From positions 1-10,564 of the forward strand of contig JBOHCG010000245.1 in NCBI GenBank assembly GCA_050698735.1: 10,564 nucleotides of DNA. The letters run 5' to 3'. This document shows, piece by piece, positions 5,756 through 10,564 of the stretch. The position numbers and the translations under genes are program-made. Below the pieces are notes generated by a model, which was not told the origin of the DNA, searched no databases, and worked only from the letters and a program-made list of their open reading frames with translations. This DNA is from Palsa-504 sp050698735. GTDB taxonomy: Bacteria > Actinomycetota > Actinomycetes > Streptosporangiales > Streptosporangiaceae. Numbering within the stretch: the stretch's first letter is position 1; each line of letters opens with the position of its first letter.

Positions 5756-6994
5756 GAGAGCAGTCAACGCGCTGGCCATCCGTCCCGGATCCAGGTCAGC
5801 GGGCCGCTAGCGCCGTATGCAGCGGGCTGGCGCGCGGAGCTGGCCGCGCGTGGGTTCGCGCGGCATTCGGTGCTGGCGCATGCGCAGCTGATGGCGCACC
5901 TGAGCGGGTGGATGATCACCGCCGGCCACGACGCCGGCTCGCTCACCGGTGAGGTGGTCACCGGCTACCTGCAGGCCCGCCGGGCGGCGGGGTACCGGGC
6001 CCGGACCGGCGGGCGGGCCCTTGCGCCGCTGCTGGGCTATTTACGGGGCCTGGGCGTAGTCCCGCAGCCTGCTGCCGCGCCCCCGACGCCGGCTGAGGCG
6101 CTGCTGGCGGAATTCTGCGGCTACCTGGCCGGCGAGCGCGGGCTGGCGGCGGGCACGGTGCGCCGTTACGCGCGGTTCGCCCGTGTGCTGATCACCGGCC
6201 TGGGCATCACCGGCGAGGCGGACCTGGCCGCCGTCACCGCAGCGGACATCGCCGCTTTCACCGTCGGCCAGGCCAGCCGGCGAAACCCGGCCGACATGCA
6301 GGGCCTGGTGACTGCGGTGCGCTCGGTGCTCAGGTTCCTGCACGTCACGGGCAGGGTGAGGGCGCGGCTGGACGCGGCGGTGCCGTCGGCGCCCGGCCGC
6401 CGGGCCACCTCGCTTCCGCGGGGGATCGCTGCGGGGCAGGCAGCCGCGCTGCTGGCGTCCTGCGACCGGGACAGCGCGGCAGGCCAGCGCGACTACGCGA
6501 TCCTGGCCCTGCTCACCCGGATGGGGTTGCGGGCTGGCGAGGTCACCAGTCTCACCCTGGATGACATCGACTGGCGCGCCGGGGAGCTCATGGTGCGCGG
6601 CAAAGGCGACGACCACGCCCGGCTGCCGCTGCCCGCCGACGCGGGCGAGGCGGTCGCCGGCTACCTGCGCTTCGGCCGGGCACGGACGGCTGACCGGCAC
6701 CTGTTCGTCACGGTGCGGGCGCCGTTCACCGGGCTGGCGCGCAACACCAGCATCAGCGGCGTCGTCCGGCAGGCGTGCCTCCGCGCCGGGATCAAGCCCT
6801 TCGGGCCGCACCGGCTGCGCCACGCGGTCGCATGCGATCTGCTGGCAGACGGCGCCTCGCTGGAGGAGATCGGGCAACTGCTGCGCCACCGCAGCCAGCG
6901 GTCGACAGCGATCTACGCGAAGGCGGACATCGAGGCGCTGCGGGCACTGGCCCGCCCGTGCCCGGCCGCGGGACCCGGGACGAGCACGCCATGA
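5753..6994 (+). CDS. ritA: Tyrosine recombinase RitA, first of the trio
   Basis: This 413-residue tyrosine recombinase starts at ATG 5753, preceded by an excellent GAGGAGG five bases away; a GTG at 5735 lies upstream of that site and is rejected. Residues about 15-105 and 110-205 hold helical N-terminal and core-binding regions, and the catalytic domain runs from about 225. Catalytic residues are Arg260 (MGLRAGEVTSL), Lys284 (RGKGDDHARLPL), His353 and Arg356 (PHRLRHA), His379 (LLRHRSQRSTAIYAK) and nucleophile Tyr388. All are present. By family chemistry it cuts DNA through a 3'-phosphotyrosyl bond and would act at the element's inverted repeats together with RitB and RitC. Its stop overlaps the next start as ATGA, implying coupled translation. 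Confidence 0.88.
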   Translation: MESSQRAGHPSRIQVSGPLAPYAAGWRAELAARGFARHSVLAHAQLMAHLSGWMITAGHDAGSLTGEVVTGYLQARRAAGYRARTGGRALAPLLGYLRGLGVVPQPAAAPPTPAEALLAEFCGYLAGERGLAAGTVRRYARFARVLITGLGITGEADLAAVTAADIAAFTVGQASRRNPADMQGLVTAVRSVLRFLHVTGRVRARLDAAVPSAPGRRATSLPRGIAAGQAAALLASCDRDSAAGQRDYAILALLTRMGLRAGEVTSLTLDDIDWRAGELMVRGKGDDHARLPLPADAGEAVAGYLRFGRARTADRHLFVTVRAPFTGLARNTSISGVVRQACLRAGIKPFGPHRLRHAVACDLLADGASLEEIGQLLRHRSQRSTAIYAKADIEALRALARPCPAAGPGTSTP

Positions 6995-7920
6995 CCGGCA
7001 CGCTGCGGCAGGCCGCCGCCGGCTACCTGCAGACCCGCCGGTCGCTGGGCTACCAGCTCGAAGCGCACGGCCGGCTGCTGATGAACTACATCGCCAACCT
7101 GGAGGCCAGCGGCCAGGCCACCGTCACCGCCGCGAACGCCGTGGCCTGGGCCACCCGCCCGACCCGGGCGTCCGCCGTCTGGCACAGCCGGCGCCTGTCG
7201 GTCGCGCGGTGCTTCGCCCGCTACCTCAGCGTCACCGACCGGTCCTGCCAGGTTCCGCCCGCCTGGCTGCTGCCAGCCCGGTACTCGCGAACGCCTCCTT
7301 ACATCTACACCCAGCAGCAGATCGACGCGCTGATCCATGCCGCCGGCACGCTGGGCTCCCCGCTGCTCGCCGCGTCCTGCCAGGCGGTGATCAGCCTGCT
7401 CGCCACCACCGGCATGAGGATCGGCGAAGCCCTTGCGCTCACCCGCGCAAACGCAGACCTGGACCACGGGATCATCACCGTCATCCACGGCAAGCACGGC
7501 GCCAGCCGGCACGTCCCGCTGCACCCGACGGTCACCGCCATGCTCCGGCGTTACGCCGGGCGGCGGGACCGGCTCTGCCCCGCGCCGCGATCTGACCGGT
7601 TCTTCCTCACCCGGGCCGGGACGCCGCTGTCACCAGGGCAGCTGCAGGACGCGTTCGCCCGGCTGCTGGCCCACGCCGGCATCACCGTCCCCGCAGGCCA
7701 GCGCTCTCCGCGCATTCATGATCTCCGGCACGCCTTCGCCGTGATGACGATCCGGGACTGGTACCGCGACGGCACCGACGTCCAGGCCCGGCTGCCGGTC
7801 CTGTCCACCATGCTCGGCCACATCGCGCCGGCGCATACCTACTGGTACCTGACCGCCACCCCCGACCTGCTCGCGCTCGCGGCCCAGCGGCTGCACGACC
7901 ACCTCGGAGACCTGCCATGA
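6991..7920 (+). CDS. ritB: Tyrosine recombinase RitB, second of the trio
   Basis: This 309-residue protein starts at ATG 6991, where ATGA overlaps the RitA stop. A longer frame reaching back to 6775 only duplicates RitA in another frame. The N-terminal core-binding region, about residues 1-100, includes LRQAAAGYLQTRRSLGYQLE. The catalytic domain has Arg143 (TTGMRIGEALAL), Lys168 (HGKHGASRHVPL), His243 and Arg246 (IHDLRHAFA), His277 (MLGHIAPAHTYWYL) and Tyr286 as probable nucleophile; the neighbouring Tyr284 makes the motif TYWYL, usual for this subgroup. All required residues are present. It has no ribosome site of its own and is probably translated by coupling to RitA. Confidence 0.88.
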   Translation: MTGTLRQAAAGYLQTRRSLGYQLEAHGRLLMNYIANLEASGQATVTAANAVAWATRPTRASAVWHSRRLSVARCFARYLSVTDRSCQVPPAWLLPARYSRTPPYIYTQQQIDALIHAAGTLGSPLLAASCQAVISLLATTGMRIGEALALTRANADLDHGIITVIHGKHGASRHVPLHPTVTAMLRRYAGRRDRLCPAPRSDRFFLTRAGTPLSPGQLQDAFARLLAHAGITVPAGQRSPRIHDLRHAFAVMTIRDWYRDGTDVQARLPVLSTMLGHIAPAHTYWYLTATPDLLALAAQRLHDHLGDLP

Positions 7921-8906
7921 CCGCGATCGCCCCCGCCATGCAGGCATTCTTCACCGACCGGCTGATGAACCAGCTGCACGCCAGCCCGCACACGATCGCC
8001 AGCTACCGCGACACCATGCGGCTTGTGCTCGCCTACGCCAGCCAGCAGTACGGCAAGGAACCCAGCAAGCTGGACTTCACCGACCTCGACGCTCCGACAG
8101 TCGGCGCGTTCCTCACCCACCTGGAAACCACTCGCGGGAACGGCGTCACCACACGCAACGCCCGGCTTGTCGCGATCCACTCGCTGTTCCGCTACGCGTC
8201 CCTGCACGTCCCCGAGCACGCCGAGCTCATCTCCCGCGTGCTGGCCATCCCCGGCAAGCGCCACGATCACCCCACCGTCTGCTTCCTCACCCGGGAGGAG
8301 ATAAGCGCACTGCTGGCGGCCCCCGACACCGCGACCTGGACCGGCCGCCGCGACCACGCCCTGCTCCTGACCGGCGTCCAGGCAGGCCTGCGCGTCTCCG
8401 AGCTCACCGGCCTCACCGTCAGCGACGCCGCCCCCGGCACCGGGCCGCACGTGACCTGCCACGGCAAGGGCCGCAAGGAACGCGCGACCCCGCTCACCCC
8501 CGCCACCGCGGCCGTCCTGCGTGACTGGCTCGCCGAACGCGGCGGCACCGCAACCGACCCGCTGTTCCCAACCCGCCGCGGCACCCGCCTCAGCCGCGAC
8601 GCCGTCGAACGCCTCCTCGCCAAGCACGCCGCCGCAGCCGCCAGGACATGCCCGCCCATAGCCGCCAAGCACATCACGCCGCACGTTCTCCGGCATTCGG
8701 CGGCCATGGCACTGCTGCACGCAGGCGTCGACATCACCGTCATTGCCTTGTGGCTGGGGCACGAATCCCCGGCCACCACCCGCGTCTACCTGCACGCCGA
8801 CATGGCCCTCAAAGAACAGGCCCTCTCCAGGCTGGCGCCTGACGGCGCACCCTCAGGACGGTACACCGCGCCCGACAGCCTCCTGGCCTTCCTCGACAAG
8901 CTCTGA
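7917..8906 (+). CDS. ritC: Tyrosine recombinase RitC, third of the trio
   Basis: This 329-residue protein starts at ATG 7917, overlapping the RitB stop as ATGA. It is the most XerC/D-like of the three. The N-terminal SAM-like domain, about residues 5-110, includes HTIASYRDTMRLVLAYA and TRNARLVAIHSLFRYA. Catalytic residues are Arg159 (AGLRVSELTGL), Lys184 (HGKGRKERATPL), His256 and Arg259 (TPHVLRHSAAM), His282 (WLGHESPATTRVYLH) and nucleophile Tyr291. The set is complete. It ends about 70 bases before the right inverted repeat, with no cargo gene between. In RIT elements three different recombinases are thought to be needed jointly; the division of labour between them is not readable here. Confidence 0.88.
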   Translation: MTAIAPAMQAFFTDRLMNQLHASPHTIASYRDTMRLVLAYASQQYGKEPSKLDFTDLDAPTVGAFLTHLETTRGNGVTTRNARLVAIHSLFRYASLHVPEHAELISRVLAIPGKRHDHPTVCFLTREEISALLAAPDTATWTGRRDHALLLTGVQAGLRVSELTGLTVSDAAPGTGPHVTCHGKGRKERATPLTPATAAVLRDWLAERGGTATDPLFPTRRGTRLSRDAVERLLAKHAAAAARTCPPIAAKHITPHVLRHSAAMALLHAGVDITVIALWLGHESPATTRVYLHADMALKEQALSRLAPDGAPSGRYTAPDSLLAFLDKL

Positions 8907-8942
8907 CACGCCAGCGCGCCCGGCAATGCCGCGCCAGGCACC

Positions 8943-8968
8943 GGAGGCCTGCCTCCTGTCCAGGACAG
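8943..8968 (+). terminator. Hairpins after RitC, possible terminator
   Basis: GGAGGC-CT-GCCTCC (8943-8956) and CTGTCC-A-GGACAG (8956-8968) are two adjoining 6-bp dyads 36 bases past the RitC stop. They share one base, so they could form sequentially or alternatively. There is no T-run. They might end transcription of the trio or be part of the element's subterminal recombination sites. Confidence 0.35.
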
Positions 8969-8976
8969 AAACACCC

Positions 8977-9013
8977 GGCGCGGCATAACCCGGCGGTCGG
9001 CATACGGGCCGAA
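8977..9013 (-). repeat. RIT right terminal inverted repeat (37 bp)
   Basis: It is the reverse complement of 5584-5620 with one mismatch, and shares TTATGCCGCGCC and GTATGCCGACC with the left end. Unlike the left end, it is followed by extra palindromic sequence before the host gene resumes. Confidence 0.88.
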
Positions 9014-9036
9014 ATGCCGACATCGGCATTTCGGCC
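9007..9036. repeat. 30-base palindrome at the right end of the RIT element
   Basis: GGCCGAAATGCCGA (9007-9020) and TCGGCATTTCGGCC (9023-9036) are exact reverse complements around CA. The palindrome begins inside the right inverted repeat and ends in the host-gene TTCGGCC. Its centre, ATGCCGA-CA-TCGGCAT, repeats the ATGCCGA core of the terminal repeats. The left end has no equivalent. Confidence 0.8.
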
Positions 9037-9119
9037 CCGGGTTCATCAAGGTCTGCGCCTACTTCCCCTATCCGGTGAAGGTGTACCTGTTGACTGAACT
9101 ACGGCCAGGGTCTGCCTGA
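9030..9119 (+). pseudogene. Resumed fragment of the interrupted actinobacterial gene
   Basis: From TTC at 9030 the frame reads FGPGFIKVCAYFPYPVKVY, the expected continuation of the gene broken at 5584. It is in the same frame as the upstream half if joined at the repeated TTCGG. After about 9084 the protein departs from the family as I remember it (which continues with W-x-NGHEW) and reads LLTELRPGSA to a TGA at 9117-9119. The gene was therefore truncated a second time, probably by the arrival of the recombinase operon to the right. Confidence 0.72.
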
Positions 9120-9161
9120 AGGGGCGATCGGCACCAGCCGTCGGGTTTACCGTGCCTGCTC

Positions 9162-10418
9162 ATGATCGATTCAGGTGAGGACCGGGACCTGGCGGCGCTG
9201 GTTGTCCCTCAGACTGGAGCGTTGCTGGCGACTGGCCAGCCGTTCGAGCCGTATCAGCTGGTTGACTTTTCCGACGGCGTGGTCGCTGCGGCGGCGGCGT
9301 TCTTGAAGGATCTTCAGGCGGGCGGGTGCTCGGAGACGACGCTGCGGTCGTACGGCATGGACTTGCTGCGGTGGTTCCGCTTCGCCAGGGCGGTCGGGGT
9401 GCCGTGGGATCAGGCGACCCGCGCGGATGCCCGCGATTTCATCCGCTGGCTGCAGGTGGCCGGCAAGCCGGCGCGCCCGCACTGGCGCCACCCGGGTAGC
9501 CCGCCGCTGACCCGCCCGGCGGCACGGCCGGCCCCGAATCCGGTGACGGGCAAGGCACCGCCGGGGCCTGGGTATGCGCCGTCGACGGTGGCTCACTGCG
9601 AGACGGTGGCACGCGGTTTCTACGAGTTCTGCCTTCAGGCCGGGACCGGGCCGATGGTGAACCCTTTCCCGCTGGCGCGCGGCCGCAGCTGGCGGCCACA
9701 TGCTCACCTCAGCCCGATGGAGCCGTTCCGGGCCGAGCGCAGCGGGCTGTTCCGGCCCGGGGCCGCGCTGCGCAGGCCGCGGCAGATCCCGGATGAGAAG
9801 TTCAGCGAGCTGTTCGCGGCGCTGGGCTCGCACCGTGACCGGGCACTGGTGGCGTTCTGGGTATCGGCCGGGGTGCGAGCATCGGAACTGCTCGGCGCGA
9901 CCGTCGGCGACGCCGACCCCGGCCAGCAGCTGATAACCGTGATCCGCAAGGGCTCGCGGGCACTGCAGCCGGTGCCGGCGTCGGCGGACGCATTCGTGTG
10001 GCTGCGGCTTTACCAGGCGCAGCTGCACGGGCTGGTCCCGGCCGGACGGGATCAGCCACTGTGGTGGACGCTGCGCCGCCCGTTCCGGCCGCTGACCTAC
10101 CACGCCGCGCACCGGATGTTCACCAGGGCCAGCGCGGCCCTGGGAGCGAACTGGACCCTGCACGACCTAAGGCACACGGCCGCCTACCGGATGGCGCGCG
10201 ACCCGGACATGCCGTTGTGCGACGTGCAGTGGGTACTCGGCCATGCGCGCCTGTCGAGCACGCAACTGTATTTGTCGCCGCTGCCGCAGGACGTGATCGC
10301 CGGCGTGCTCGCCTTCCATCAGCGCCGTGCGGGGCAGCCCGGCATGATGCCGGCGGCGACCGGCGGCGTCTACCGGGCGGAGTCGCTGGACGTCCTGTTC
10401 GGGCAGGGTCAGTGGTGA
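9162..10418 (+). CDS. Tyrosine recombinase/integrase of a second mobile element
   Basis: This 418-residue tyrosine recombinase is distinct from the trio. Residues about 35-165 form the core-binding domain (FLKDLQAGGCSETTLRSYG, LLRWFRFARAVGV, TVAHCETVARGFYEF). It is interrupted by a proline-rich stretch at about 104-138. The catalytic domain, about 207-385, carries Arg239 (SAGVRASELLGA), Lys263 (VIRKGSRALQPVP), His334 and Arg337 (LHDLRHTAAY), His361 (VLGHARLSSTQLYL) and Tyr370. The set is complete. The ATG at 9162 has no good ribosome site, so a slightly later start is possible. Its stop overlaps the next start as GTGA, making a coupled pair. The pairing recalls Tn554-like TnpA/TnpB sets, but assignment to that group is not proven here. 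Confidence 0.85.
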   Translation: MIDSGEDRDLAALVVPQTGALLATGQPFEPYQLVDFSDGVVAAAAAFLKDLQAGGCSETTLRSYGMDLLRWFRFARAVGVPWDQATRADARDFIRWLQVAGKPARPHWRHPGSPPLTRPAARPAPNPVTGKAPPGPGYAPSTVAHCETVARGFYEFCLQAGTGPMVNPFPLARGRSWRPHAHLSPMEPFRAERSGLFRPGAALRRPRQIPDEKFSELFAALGSHRDRALVAFWVSAGVRASELLGATVGDADPGQQLITVIRKGSRALQPVPASADAFVWLRLYQAQLHGLVPAGRDQPLWWTLRRPFRPLTYHAAHRMFTRASAALGANWTLHDLRHTAAYRMARDPDMPLCDVQWVLGHARLSSTQLYLSPLPQDVIAGVLAFHQRRAGQPGMMPAATGGVYRAESLDVLFGQGQW

Positions 10419-10564
10419 CCGCCACGTCGGCCGGCCAGCCGGCGGTAAACGCCAGGTCCCCGAAACCGCCCGGCCGGCAAGGCGACGGTCTGCGGCTGCG
10501 GTTCCCGCCGCGCCCGGACCCGGCCACCTGGCGGCGGACGGCGCTGACGCGCGCCGGCCTGGAC
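10415..10564 (+). CDS. N-terminal fragment of the coupled partner integrase (cut by window end)
   Basis: The frame opens at GTG 10415, overlapping the preceding stop as GTGA, and runs without a stop for 50 codons to the window edge. After a disordered Pro/Arg/Lys-rich start it reads GLRLRFPPRPDPATWRRTAL. This resembles, from memory, the beginning of long actinobacterial site-specific integrase-type proteins found directly downstream of such recombinases. No catalytic residue is within the window, so the assignment rests on context and this short match. Confidence 0.5.
   Translation, partial: MTATSAGQPAVNARSPKPPGRQGDGLRLRFPPRPDPATWRRTALTRAGLD

Larger units (their letters stand above)
5584..9037 (+). 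mobile_element. RIT (recombinase-in-trio) element, complete, about 3.45 kb
   Basis: Three tyrosine recombinase genes run in the same direction with four-base ATGA overlaps and are enclosed by inverted repeats of 37 bp (36 matching). Lengths of 413, 309 and 329 residues and the A-B-C order agree with what is known of RIT elements. All three recombinases keep the R-K-HxxR-H-Y catalytic set. The element sits inside a protein-coding gene whose two halves lie on either side in the same frame. TTCGG at 5584-5588 and 9030-9034 brackets it, so excision between these copies would restore the frame. There is no cargo gene. The intact catalytic residues and near-identical ends suggest recent or still possible activity. 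Confidence 0.87.

Noticed and set aside
6041..6889. 282-residue minus-strand frame inside ritA, and similar frames opposite ritB, ritC and the last recombinase
   Set aside because: Composition is low-complexity and no motif is recognisable, while the plus-strand recombinases have all catalytic residues.
6561..7595. 344-residue plus-strand frame across the RitA/RitB junction
   Set aside because: It is Arg/Pro/Ala-rich out-of-frame reading of two recombinase genes that themselves overlap by ATGA.
1..10564. CRISPR arrays, tRNA or rRNA genes
   Set aside because: No regularly spaced repeat array beyond the three tandem 16-base copies, and no cloverleaf or rRNA-like sequence was recognised.

Overview
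The window looks like an accessory, mobile-element-rich stretch of a high-GC actinomycete (Actinomycetota, Streptomyces-like or a related filamentous genus; the genus cannot be told from this sequence). Most coding DNA is about 70% G+C with strong third-position G/C. The gene families seen (ParE/Phd toxin-antitoxin pair, IS6-, IS5- and IS1182-type transposases, tandem tyrosine recombinases) are common in such genomes. One block, about 2310-3650, is only about 45-50% G+C and was probably acquired separately.

Layout. 1-270: nothing supported. 271-821 (minus): a Phd-like antitoxin and RelE/ParE-like toxin overlapping by four bases. About 946-1505 (minus): two gene relics. One is a 2-keto-4-pentenoate hydratase fragment. 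The other is the 3' end of an unidentified gene that keeps its stop codon and a 17-bp terminator-like hairpin, and is cut off by an insertion sequence. 1506-2306: an IS6-family element with perfect 16-bp ends and a transposase broken by two frameshifts. 2307-3650: the AT-richer island, with an S24/LexA-like self-cleaving repressor and a convergent gene for a one-helix membrane protein. 3650-4864: an IS5-type left end fused in frame to the C-terminal two thirds of an IS1182-type transposase.

5119-9119: the main feature. A conserved actinobacterial gene of unknown function is split by a complete RIT (recombinase-in-trio) element of about 3.45 kb. The element carries three tyrosine recombinases in ATGA-overlapping order (RitA, RitB, RitC) inside near-identical 37-bp inverted repeats. 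Joining the host gene across a repeated TTCGG restores its frame. The RitA ribosome binding site and start codon lie in a predicted hairpin, and the right end has an extra 30-base palindrome. 9162-10564: the start of a second, different recombinase operon, with one complete tyrosine recombinase and the first 50 codons of a coupled partner that runs off the window.

The three Rit proteins probably act together on the element's ends, and the second recombinase pair probably belongs to another element. The repressor and membrane protein may form a small damage-responsive module, but that is inference. The rest is debris from repeated insertion and deletion.
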